Below, in pieces: positions 1 through 5,435 of a DNA stretch of 9,194 nucleotides. Under the pieces are notes generated by a model. That model was not told the origin of the DNA. It saw nothing but the letters and a program-made list of their open reading frames with translations, and made no database searches. The first letter of the stretch is position 1. Every line of letters starts with the position of its first letter. Made by a program: the position numbers and the translations under genes. Source of the stretch: CAYGZA01 sp964354135 (GTDB taxonomy: Bacteria; Planctomycetota; Planctomycetia; Pirellulales; Thermoguttaceae); the NCBI GenBank assembly GCA_964354135.1, contig CAYGZA010000280.1, forward strand, positions 1-9,194, given 5' to 3'.

Positions 1-90
1 CTTACGTCAGCGAGGACTCGTTTTTTGTCAAGACTAACTTAGTGCCATTGGGCAGAGGGCAGTCTGTAGGGTTCAGGGTTCGGGGAGAAA
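1..90. other. Intergenic start of window, no gene seen
   Basis: No credible reading frame is visible. A run of six T at 21-26 follows a very short CGAG-GA-CTCG palindrome (11-20), too weak to call a terminator. The motif GGGTTC occurs twice in tandem at 69-82 (GGGTTCA, GGGTTCG), resembling the short-unit repetition that follows at 91-250. Confidence 0.4.
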
Positions 91-250
91 TGACCAAATC
101 CCAATGACCAATCTTCCCTGAACCCGGTTGCCATTGGTCATTGTGCCTTGGTCACTGAACCTTGGTCACTGAACCTTGGTCATTGAACCTTGGTCATTGA
201 ACCTTGGTCACTGAACCTTGGTCACTGAACCTTGGTCCTTGGTCATTCAT
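91..250. repeat. 14-bp tandem array with inverted leading copies, upstream of coaB
   Basis: The unit is CCTTGGTCAYTGAA. Six near-perfect copies run at 146-159, 160-173, 174-187, 188-201, 202-215 and 216-229, followed by a 7-bp half unit (230-236) and a diverged unit (237-250). The core TTGGTCA starts at 134, 148, 162, 176, 190, 204 and 218, always 14 bp apart; a variant TTGGTCC starts at 232. Two inverted cores (TGACCAA) start at 91 and 105, also 14 bp apart. CAATGACCAAT (102-112) and ATTGGTCATTG (133-143) form a perfect 11-bp inverted repeat with a 20-bp loop. The Y position varies in a C,C,T,T,C,C pattern, which suggests duplication of blocks as well as single units. The array ends 18 bp before the coaB ATG, so it lies in the promoter or leader of that gene. 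No repeat-spacer structure like that of CRISPR is present. Confidence 0.9.
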
Positions 251-268
251 CCTTCATCCTTTCCTTCC

Positions 269-898
269 ATGGCCCGAATCCTCATCACCGCCGGCCCGAC
301 CCGCGAGTATCTCGACCCCGTCCGCTACCTGAGCAACGCCTCCAGCGGCCGGATGGGCCGGGCGCTGGCCGCGGCGGCGCTGGGCGCCGGGCACGAAGTG
401 GCGATCGTCAGCGGCCCCGTGGAATTGGAGTACCCCGAAGGCGCCCGGGTCGTTTCCGTGGTTTCGACCCAGGAGATGCTGGACGCTTGCCTCCGCGAGT
501 TCCCCGGCTGCGACGGCCTGATCGCCGTGGCGGCCCCGTGCGATTACCGGCCCGCGGGCGTCTTGCCGCAGAAGATCGCCAAGAGCGGCCGCTCGATCCG
601 GCTGGAGCTAGTGGAAACACCCGATATCGTGGCCACGCTCGCGGCCGGCAAGACCTCCCAATGGATCGTGGCCTTCGCCCTGGAAACGGAGGAGGGCCGC
701 GCCCGGGCCCTCAAGAAGCTCAAGGACAAGCGATGCGACCTGATCGTACAGAACGGCCCTCAGTCGATCCACGGCTCGGACACCGAGGCCGAGGTTCTCG
801 ACCCGCAGGGGAACGTCCTGGCCTCTCTCTCCGGTGGCAAGGACCAGGTCGCCGAGGACATCTTCCGAATCATCCAGGACCGCTTAGTCCGCACGTAA
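269..898 (+). CDS. coaB: Phosphopantothenoylcysteine synthetase (CoaB), stand-alone
   Basis: CoaB joins 4'-phosphopantothenate and cysteine using a nucleotide (CTP in bacteria), the second step of coenzyme A synthesis from pantothenate, in the cytoplasm. The 209-residue protein matches the C-terminal half of the usual CoaBC fusion. The nucleotide-binding start ITAGPTREYLDPVRYLSN is at residues 6-23, followed by ASSGRMG to residue 30. R19, N23, A88 and K102 keep the spacing of E. coli Dfp R206, N210, A275 and K289. NPDIV is seen here as TPDIV, and the late KKLKDKRCDLIV block is typical. The CoaC decarboxylase half is not in the window, so the enzymes are split here or CoaC lies elsewhere. I chose ATG 269 because homology begins there; an in-frame TTG at 218 sits inside the tandem repeat and would add 17 unlikely residues. 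No Shine-Dalgarno is visible before 269. It converges on higA, 30 bp away. Confidence 0.93.
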   Translation: MARILITAGPTREYLDPVRYLSNASSGRMGRALAAAALGAGHEVAIVSGPVELEYPEGARVVSVVSTQEMLDACLREFPGCDGLIAVAAPCDYRPAGVLPQKIAKSGRSIRLELVETPDIVATLAAGKTSQWIVAFALETEEGRARALKKLKDKRCDLIVQNGPQSIHGSDTEAEVLDPQGNVLASLSGGKDQVAEDIFRIIQDRLVRT

Positions 899-910
899 GG
901 GCCGCCTGCC
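896..910 (+). repeat. Direct repeat copy A (with 4082-4096)
   Basis: TAAGGGCCGCCTGCC here and TAGGGGCCGCCTGCC at 4082-4096 match at 14 of 15 positions in the same orientation. Each is followed a little downstream by GCCGCAAGG (from 918 here, from 4114 there). The copy includes the coaB stop codon. It may be a dispersed intergenic element or the edge of a rearranged block. The segment CTTG-CCG-CAAG at 915-925 can form a small hairpin between the convergent coaB and higA ends, but there is no T tract. Confidence 0.6.
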
Positions 911-928
911 TCCTCTTGCCGCAAGGGA

Positions 929-2149
929 TCAACCAGCATTTCCTTTCTCCGCATTGGGGAAATGAATGCGGACGCCGCGCTGCCCCACCAACGCCGTCAA
1001 GAGGCGGTAGTTGTTCTGCTCGCGCCGAATTCGGCCCGCTACGACGGCCGGATGCACCCGAAGTGAAGCAGCCAGCTCTCGAACGGCAGATGGCGTCCGT
1101 TGGACGCGAGCAGCCGCCTTCTGCCAGACGCGTGCGGGAATCAGGGAATCTTGCGCAAACTCATCAGCCTCGTTCTCTCGCCCGGCGCCGCCAAAATCAA
1201 GATCGTCGAGGAAGCAGGCGTCTTCTTCGCTGCCGAAATGGCGGGCAACGTGCCCAAGCTCGTGGCACAGGGTGAACCAGAAGTTGTCAAGCCGGTCGTG
1301 TCGAACGGTCATGGCAACGACCGGGTTGCCGGAGCAGAGCATCATTGCCGCGCCGTCAAGATGGGTTCGCGGCAAATGGCGAAGAACAATCATGTGGATT
1401 CCGTTCTTCGTCAAGAACTCCTGCGCAAGCCTGGGGCCCGTGTCCAGGTAGCTCAGGCTCACGAGCCTCTGCATGAAGTCGGTGCCGATGGTTCCCGCGC
1501 GGTACTCGGCCACGGGCTGCTGGCGGGCAAGTGTCGCGATCCGGACGCACCAGGCCGTGAGTGCATATTTGTCCATAGCGGAACCACTCCGAACGTGCTG
1601 CCGCGCCGCCAAGCTGCCCAGTTCGAGACGGCAGCCCGACAACGGGTGCAAGAACTCCTTGACGAGTTCTTCGGCGTGCTCCTTCAAGTCCGCCGGGGAC
1701 TGGCCCACGGCCGAGATCCATTCTCGCCTGGCCATTTCCGCGAGGGGGAATCGCTCGCATTTCAGGTTGGGCAGCGATTCCGGTATCGTTCCTCCGGGTT
1801 GCCGCAGCAGGACCTCCGCCGGAATCCCGAGCCCCTTGCTGAGCGCGCGGATCATCTTGAGGCTCAAGGGGCGTCTGCCGCTCAGCACCTCCGATACCTT
1901 GCTGCGGCTCCCGATGTACGGCACGAGATCCTGCTGTTTCAGACCTGCCTGGTCCATGCGAAAGCGGATGGCCTCGACGGGGTCGGGAAGGTCAATGGGG
2001 AACCGCTTCTGCTCGTACAATTCCACGAGCGTCGTCAGCAGCTCGAGTTCATTCCCTTCCGGCGTATTCGGCGCAGAATCCATGAGTTCCCTGATCCGCT
2101 CAAGGGCAGCTTCGTACTCGCGGTCGCTCTTGATCACTTTGGGAACCAT
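929..2149 (-). CDS. higA: HigA-type antitoxin fused to an ImmA/IrrE metalloprotease domain
   Basis: The protein has 406 residues, about three to four times an ordinary HigA. Residues 1-56 resemble the N-terminus of the COG5499 HigA family (ELMDSAPNTPEG, LELL, FPIDLPDPVEAI). Residues 57-115 form a Cro/C1-type helix-turn-helix (LKQQDL, SRSKVSEVLSGRRPLS) expected to bind the operon's own operator. Residues about 195-380 are an ImmA/IrrE (COG2856) zinc peptidase: HELGH at 296-300 supplies two histidines and the catalytic glutamate, a third acidic ligand probably lies in ENEADEFA (325-332), and the family's VHPAVVAGRIRRE signature closes the domain at 366-378. All key residues are present, so it may be active. 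The start ATG shares its A with the stop of higB (TGATG), so translation is probably coupled. The pair is toxin-first, as in other higBA operons. What the protease cleaves is not known; itself, other repressors or nothing are all possible. Confidence 0.88.
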   Translation of the reverse strand: MVPKVIKSDREYEAALERIRELMDSAPNTPEGNELELLTTLVELYEQKRFPIDLPDPVEAIRFRMDQAGLKQQDLVPYIGSRSKVSEVLSGRRPLSLKMIRALSKGLGIPAEVLLRQPGGTIPESLPNLKCERFPLAEMARREWISAVGQSPADLKEHAEELVKEFLHPLSGCRLELGSLAARQHVRSGSAMDKYALTAWCVRIATLARQQPVAEYRAGTIGTDFMQRLVSLSYLDTGPRLAQEFLTKNGIHMIVLRHLPRTHLDGAAMMLCSGNPVVAMTVRHDRLDNFWFTLCHELGHVARHFGSEEDACFLDDLDFGGAGRENEADEFAQDSLIPARVWQKAAARVQRTPSAVRELAASLRVHPAVVAGRIRREQNNYRLLTALVGQRGVRIHFPNAEKGNAG

Positions 2150-2442
2150 CAGATCGTCTCCGCGTCGATCGCGTCGTACTGTTTATGGGTTCCGATGAAA
2201 CGGACGTACAGAATCTGGAACTTGTAGTTGATTTGCACCACAAGTCGATACTTGTTTCCACGGATGTTGAACACCACGCGAGAGCCCTTCAGGATGCTTG
2301 CCGTCCCGTACTTCGCTTTGACGTCGTCTGGCGTCTGCCAGGCGGCGTGCTTCGCTTCAGCATGCCATGCCTTCAACTGCTGCTCCGAGTCGGGACATCT
2401 TTCCCAGAACTCCCGGAGCGTCCTCTTCGCAACGATCCTCAT
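2149..2442 (-). CDS. higB: HigB-type toxin, RelE-like mRNA interferase
   Basis: The product is 97 residues, the normal size for HigB toxins of the Pfam HigB_toxin group. HigB proteins cut mRNA on the translating ribosome and stop growth unless bound by HigA. The sequence carries the family pattern from end to end: MRIVAKRTLREFWERCPD at the N-terminus, LKAWHAEAKHAAWQTPDDVK (20-43), a central VVFNIRGNKYRLVV (about 56-69), and a C-terminal YVRFIGTHKQYDAIDAETI. The basic, aromatic C-terminal half is where this fold carries its RNA-cutting surface; the exact catalytic residues here are inferred. The gene precedes and overlaps the antitoxin by one base on the minus strand. There is only a weak AGGA-type site before the ATG. 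Sampled GC is low for the window: 31 of 60 bases in 2161-2220, against 49 of 60 in 361-420 of coaB. Confidence 0.92.
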   Translation of the reverse strand: MRIVAKRTLREFWERCPDSEQQLKAWHAEAKHAAWQTPDDVKAKYGTASILKGSRVVFNIRGNKYRLVVQINYKFQILYVRFIGTHKQYDAIDAETI

Positions 2443-2872
2443 ACAAGGCTATCCTGTTCCCATCTTGTCGTCAATACCAATGTTCCCAGAATGGGAATTC
2501 ACGTCGATCCCGTTCTTTCACCGCTTGCCGGAGTATGGCTCTAACATCTTGGACCACAAGCACTTCGGATTTCCGCGTCAGTCTCGGAGAAACCGATGGC
2601 AACTCGGCACGATTCAGCCAGAACCCCAGATTCCCAGGCATGTCCAATCGCGAAGCCCGCAAGGGGATTCCCGCTCCGGCCGTAGCCTCGGCCGCTGAGC
2701 ACACCCCCTAATCTTACCGGATCCATTCCCTACACGCCAGCGACCGCCAATCCCGGTCTTCTCTTCCGGCTCCCCTGCGGGACTGGAAAAACCGCCCCCC
2801 GGCTGCTATCACTTAGGGACCATCCTGCCGGGTGATACTGCCCGTATCTCGGTTTTTCGGGAAGCAAGAGCC
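2443..2872. other. Spacer between higB and the PfkB kinase gene
   Basis: This 430-bp divergent spacer should hold the promoters of higBA (minus) and the kinase (plus). Near higB it carries the palindrome annotated at 2483-2497. A minus-strand frame from GTG 2704 to 2471 (77 residues, or 56 from an internal ATG) ends 28 bp before higB. It contains a charged helix-like stretch (RAILRQAVKERDRREF), but I recognise no family, and its end overlaps the palindrome, so I do not call it a gene. Near the kinase, TATCAC (2807-2812) and GTGATA (2832-2837) form a 6-bp inverted repeat of unknown value. No convincing sigma-70 promoter was found in either direction. Confidence 0.4.
2483..2497. promoter_or_regulatory. 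Candidate HigA operator, palindrome upstream of higB
   Basis: TTCCCA-gaa-TGGGAA is a perfect 6-bp inverted repeat with a 3-bp spacer, 40 bp upstream of the higB start codon. An extra TTCCCA half-site lies at 2457-2462, 26 bp from the first. HigA antitoxins normally repress their own operon by binding palindromes near the higB promoter, so position and symmetry fit. That HigA binds this site is inference. ACAAG (2443-2447) and CTTGT (2464-2468) form a second, weaker inverted repeat closer to the gene. Confidence 0.45.
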
Positions 2873-3826
2873 GTGGCGATCGACTGCCTCTGTGCCGGAA
2901 TCCTCTTCGCCGACTATGTCTGCGCTCCCATTCCGCGAATGCCCGAAGCGGGAGAGCTGATTCCCACCGACCGCATCGGGCTGGCGTTGGGCGGCTGCGC
3001 CTCCAACGCCGGATTGGACCTGGCCAAGGTGGGCTGTCGCGTGGGCGTCTCCGGGTGCGTTGGCGACGACGCCTTCGGCCAGTTCATCGTCGAGAGCCTC
3101 AAGGCCGGCTGCGTCGACGTTTCGGGCATCCACCGCGTCCCGGGCATCGGCACCGCCAGCACGATGGTCATCAACGTCAAGGGCCAGGACCGCCGCTTCA
3201 TCAGCACCCCGGCAGCCAACACCCGGTTCACCGTCACCCATATCCCCGCCGATTGGGTCCGGCAGGCCAAGGTCTTTTACGTGGGCGGCTACCTGATGAT
3301 GCCCGGCCTGGAGACCGAGGAGTTTGTGGAACTATTCCGCACGGCCCGGGCCGCCGGCGCCAAGACGGTGCTCGACGTGGTGCTTTTCGGCGGCACGCAC
3401 TACTGGGAGACGCTCGCCCGCATCTTGCCCGAGACCGACGTTTTCCTCCCCAACGACGACGAAGCGGCCCTCATCACCGGTCTCAAGGACCCGGTCCGTC
3501 AGGCGGAGCGGTTCCGCGATGCCGGCGCGAAGACGGTGGTGATAACCCAGGGCGACCGCGGCAGCGTGTTGGTGACCGACGGCCTGCGGCTCCGCGCCGG
3601 GGTGTATCCGACCGAGTACGTCGGCGGCACCGGCTCGGGCGACGCCTTCGACGCCGGCTACATTGCGGGGCTCTTGGCCGGCGAGGGGCCCGCCGGGTGT
3701 CTCCGCTGGGGGAGCGCGCTGGGGGCAAGCTGCGTCCGCGCCGTCGGCGCCACCGAAAGCGTCTTCAACCGGCCCGAGGCCGAGGCCTTCATGCGCAACC
3801 ACGAGCTGCCCCTGGAGGAACTCTGA
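2873..3826 (+). CDS. PfkB/ribokinase-family carbohydrate (or nucleoside) kinase
   Basis: The 317-residue protein has the normal length and fold landmarks of the ribokinase superfamily, which transfers phosphate from ATP to a sugar or nucleoside hydroxyl in the cytoplasm. The N-terminal substrate region contains GGCASNAGLDLAKVG (40-54), the first PfkB signature, then VGDDAFG (63-69). NDDE (194-197) is the NxxE motif that helps bind Mg-ATP. TQGDRGS (225-231) forms part of the nucleotide site. GGTGSGDAFDAGY (251-263) is the second signature, with D257 the probable catalytic base. The true sugar cannot be told from sequence. GTG 2873 is the first available start, and AAGCAAGAG just before it gives a weak ribosome site. 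The adjacent ThuA remnant and a sugar isomerase gene 4.3 kb downstream fit a carbohydrate role, but no operon joins them. Confidence 0.88.
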   Translation: MAIDCLCAGILFADYVCAPIPRMPEAGELIPTDRIGLALGGCASNAGLDLAKVGCRVGVSGCVGDDAFGQFIVESLKAGCVDVSGIHRVPGIGTASTMVINVKGQDRRFISTPAANTRFTVTHIPADWVRQAKVFYVGGYLMMPGLETEEFVELFRTARAAGAKTVLDVVLFGGTHYWETLARILPETDVFLPNDDEAALITGLKDPVRQAERFRDAGAKTVVITQGDRGSVLVTDGLRLRAGVYPTEYVGGTGSGDAFDAGYIAGLLAGEGPAGCLRWGSALGASCVRAVGATESVFNRPEAEAFMRNHELPLEEL

Positions 3827-3851
3827 CGCGGAGAATCGTACAATCTCACAA

Positions 3852-4001
3852 TGGCGTTTGCACTCCCGCCACGGCCAGGGCCGCGTCGTCCACAATGCCT
3901 ACGGCCACGACGGCAAGGCGCTCTCCAACCCGAGCGTGGCCAGGATCGTCGCCCGCGGCGCCGAGTGGGCGGCGACCGGCAAGGTCGCCGGCCCCAAATG
4001 A
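3852..4001 (+). pseudogene. C-terminal remnant of a ThuA-domain protein
   Basis: The frame ending with the TGA at 3999-4001 encodes about 49 residues matching the end of ThuA-like proteins, a glutamine-amidotransferase-like fold linked to sugar metabolism and abundant in planctomycetes. Recognisable parts are W at its first codon, HGQGRVVHNAYGHDG (the family's GkGRV...GHD block), then NPSVARIVARGAEWAATGKV (the usual end). A full ThuA domain has over 200 residues; everything before this point is absent, because the PfkB stop lies only 25 bp upstream. There is no start codon at a useful place in this frame. An ATG at 3851 lies one base out of frame and is preceded by TACAAT (3839-3844), so an ancestral promoter and start may have been joined to the tail by a deletion; that is speculation. 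Confidence 0.7.
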
Positions 4002-4049
4002 GGCCGGCCCCGGCTCTGTGGGGGCCTCTTACCGGCGGGCAGCGGGAGA

Positions 4050-4072
4050 AACCCCGTCAGCCAAGCGGGGTT
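4050..4072. repeat. Perfect 7-bp inverted repeat (hairpin)
   Basis: AACCCCG at 4050-4056 pairs fully with CGGGGTT at 4066-4072 around a 9-base loop. It lies downstream of the ThuA remnant and upstream of the sigma operon. No T tract follows, so a factor-independent terminator is not supported; a structural or dispersed intergenic repeat is equally likely. Confidence 0.6.
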
Positions 4073-4081
4073 CAATAGGTG

Positions 4082-4096
4082 TAGGGGCCGCCTGCC
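4082..4096 (+). repeat. Direct repeat copy B (with 896-910)
   Basis: TAGGGGCCGCCTGCC differs from the copy at 896-910 by one base and is in the same orientation. GCCGCAAGG follows in both places, at slightly different distance. The two copies enclose higBA, the PfkB gene and the ThuA remnant, about 3.2 kb. Confidence 0.6.
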
Positions 4097-4157
4097 GGAC
4101 GCAGGGGATGCTAGCCGCAAGGCGCCGGTTCGCCTAGACTGGAGGGAGAATCGTCCC

Positions 4158-4185
4158 GGAACGGCCGGGGCGTGCCGAAATCTCC
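4158..4185 (+). promoter_or_regulatory. Candidate ECF-sigma-type promoter of the sigma operon
   Basis: GGAACGG at 4158-4164 and TCTCC at 4181-4185 are separated by exactly 16 bases. This is the spacing of the well-known group of ECF promoters with GGAACTT-N16-TCTGA (E. coli RpoE type). The predicted transcript would start near 4191, about 16 bases before the TTG at 4207. Autoregulation of ECF operons is common, so the position is sensible. The -10 half matches at only three of five bases, and the promoter preference of this sigma factor is unknown. Confidence 0.35.
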
Positions 4186-4206
4186 CCCCTGCCGTGGACC
4201 AGTCCG

Positions 4207-4890
4207 TTGGTTGTCAGCGAATCGTCCGTGCGACGACAAGCGCTCCGCGACCCCGACGTCCGCTTGATGCTGGAGGTCGGCGGCGACAGCGCCGAGGCCT
4301 TCGAGGAACTGATGCTCCGCTATCAGGCCCGCGTGGTGACGGTGTTGCAGCACTTGGTCGGCAATCGCGATCAGGCGGAGGACCTGGCGCAGGAGGTATT
4401 CTTGCGGGTCTATCGCGCCCGCAAGCGGTACGTTCCCGGGGCGAAGTTCGCCACGTGGCTTTTCACGATTGCCAACAACGTGGCCTGCAACGCGCTGCGG
4501 ACGAAGTCGCGCCGCCGCGAGGTGAGCCTCCGCCCCCAGGATAGCTCGGCGGCCGGCAGCCCCCTGGAGCGGCTCGTGGCCGCCTCCAGCAGCCAGATGC
4601 CCGCCCGGCAGCTCGACAAGGCCGAGATGCGGGACGTGGTCCGGCTGGCCTTGGCGGCCCTCAACGAGCGGCAGCGGCTGGCGGTGTTGCTGAGCAAATA
4701 CGAGGGGATGAGCTACGCCGACATCGCCGAAGCGATGGAGCTCTCGCCGCAGGCGGTGAAGTCGCTCTTGGCGCGGGCGCGGGTCAACCTGCGGGAGGTC
4801 TTGGAGCCGTATTTCGAGCACGGCGGCCTTCCTTCCCCGGGCAATCACCCGAAGCCGTCCGCCGGCGCCGATCCTCAACAGACGGAATGA
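4207..4890 (+). CDS. ECF-type RNA polymerase sigma factor (sigma-70 family)
   Basis: The 227-residue protein has only the two domains of ECF sigma factors, which direct RNA polymerase to stress- or envelope-related promoters. Sigma-2 spans about residues 28-98, with the core-binding and -10 recognition block NRDQAEDLAQEVFLRVYR (53-70) and FATWLFTIANNVACNALR (81-98). A linker rich in Ser, Ala and Arg follows. Sigma-4 spans about 144-198, with LNERQRLAVLLSKYEGMSYADIA and the recognition-helix region SPQAVKSLLARAR (180-192). The C-terminal 27 residues are a proline-rich tail. The start is uncertain: TTG 4207 gives MVVSESSVRR, and an in-frame GTG at 4228 is also possible; neither has a clear Shine-Dalgarno. 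Its stop overlaps the next start by ATGA, so it is translationally coupled to the membrane protein behind it, the usual arrangement for a sigma factor and its anti-sigma factor. Confidence 0.92.
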   Translation: MVVSESSVRRQALRDPDVRLMLEVGGDSAEAFEELMLRYQARVVTVLQHLVGNRDQAEDLAQEVFLRVYRARKRYVPGAKFATWLFTIANNVACNALRTKSRRREVSLRPQDSSAAGSPLERLVAASSSQMPARQLDKAEMRDVVRLALAALNERQRLAVLLSKYEGMSYADIAEAMELSPQAVKSLLARARVNLREVLEPYFEHGGLPSPGNHPKPSAGADPQQTE

Positions 4891-5435
4891 CGCCGACCCG
4901 CTGGCAGGGCCAACGCATGATATCCGAACCGAGCAAGCTGAGCCCCGTGGACGACCCGGTAACGCTCGAAGAGCAGCTCGTCGCCTACCTGGACGGCGAG
5001 CTCGAGGACGAAGAGGTCCGCCGGGTCGAGGCGCTCGTGACCGCGGACCCGAAGGCCCGCGAGCTGCTCGCCGGATTGGAGCGGACGTGGGCCGTGCTGG
5101 ACCGGCTGGACCGGACGCCCCTCGACGAGGTCTTCACCCGGACCACGATGGAAATGGTCGCCGTGGCGGCGGAGGGCGACCTCGGCCGGCAGCGGGCGGA
5201 GGCGCCTCGCCGCCGGCACCGGCGCCGGTGGATCGGCGCCGGAGCCCTCTTGGCGACCGCCTTGGCCGGCTTCCTCGTGGCGGCGAGGTTCTGGCCGGAC
5301 CCCAACCGCCGGTTGCTCGAGGACCTGCCGCTCTTGGAGGATTTCGACGAATATCGCCAGATCGACGACGTGGGCTTTCTGCGGATGCTCCACGAGCAGG
5401 GACTCTTCGCGAAGGACGCGGGAGATGGCACCTGA
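4887..5435 (+). CDS. Putative membrane anti-sigma factor
   Basis: The 182-residue protein is inferred to hold the upstream ECF sigma factor inactive at the membrane. Residues 28-62 (LEEQLVAYLDGELEDEEVRRVE and on to PKARELL) look like the N-terminal anti-sigma helix bundle, in which the phrase YLDGEL is typical. The His/Cys zinc ligands of ZAS-type anti-sigma factors are missing, so this would be a zinc-free version. A basic stretch PRRRHRRR (107-114) precedes one hydrophobic segment (about 115-134), which predicts the N-terminus inside and the C-terminus outside. The outer tail is short and acidic (LLEDLPLLEDFDEYRQIDD, 143-161), too small for an obvious sensor domain. ATG 4887 overlaps the sigma stop (ATGA); an internal ATG at 4917 would drop ten residues and is an alternative. 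It overlaps the following gene by 11 bases. Confidence 0.72.
   Translation: MTPTRWQGQRMISEPSKLSPVDDPVTLEEQLVAYLDGELEDEEVRRVEALVTADPKARELLAGLERTWAVLDRLDRTPLDEVFTRTTMEMVAVAAEGDLGRQRAEAPRRRHRRRWIGAGALLATALAGFLVAARFWPDPNRRLLEDLPLLEDFDEYRQIDDVGFLRMLHEQGLFAKDAGDGT

Larger units (their letters stand above)
4002..4157. other. Hairpin-rich spacer between ThuA remnant and sigma operon
   Basis: No gene is seen. Several inverted repeats follow each other: GGCCCC/GGGGCC (4006-4011 with 4021-4026), AACCCCG/CGGGGTT (4050-4056 with 4066-4072, 9-nt loop), CCTGC/GCAGG (4091-4095 with 4101-4105) and AGGCG/CGCCT (4120-4124 with 4131-4135). None is followed by a run of T. They could limit transcription from upstream or be parts of dispersed repeats. 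Confidence 0.55.

Noticed and set aside
11..26. Factor-independent terminator
   Set aside because: The stem is only four base pairs with a two-base loop before the T run, too weak to be stable.
91..250. CRISPR array
   Set aside because: Units of 14 bp follow without spacers and there are no cas genes; this is a tandem repeat.
218..268. Upstream TTG start for CoaB adding 17 residues
   Set aside because: The added residues are encoded by the tandem repeat and do not belong to the family; homology starts at ATG 269.
1100..2227. Long plus-strand frame of 375 residues
   Set aside because: It lies opposite higA and the start of higB, whose minus-strand products have clear family motifs; the plus-strand translation has none.
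2446..2474. TTGACG-N17-TAGCCT as the higB promoter (minus strand)
   Set aside because: Transcription would start inside the higB start codon and the -10 matches only three of six bases; not reliable.
3851..4078. ATG-initiated frame of 75 residues at the ThuA remnant
   Set aside because: Its translation is low-complexity Pro/Arg sequence; the meaningful ThuA-like reading is one base over and lacks a start.
3055..4137. Plus-strand frame of 360 residues
   Set aside because: Arg/Pro/Gly-rich shadow of the PfkB gene in a second frame, a normal effect of high GC.
4111..4878. Minus-strand frame of 255 residues opposite the sigma factor
   Set aside because: No recognisable domain; the sigma factor on the plus strand has complete sigma-2 and sigma-4 regions.
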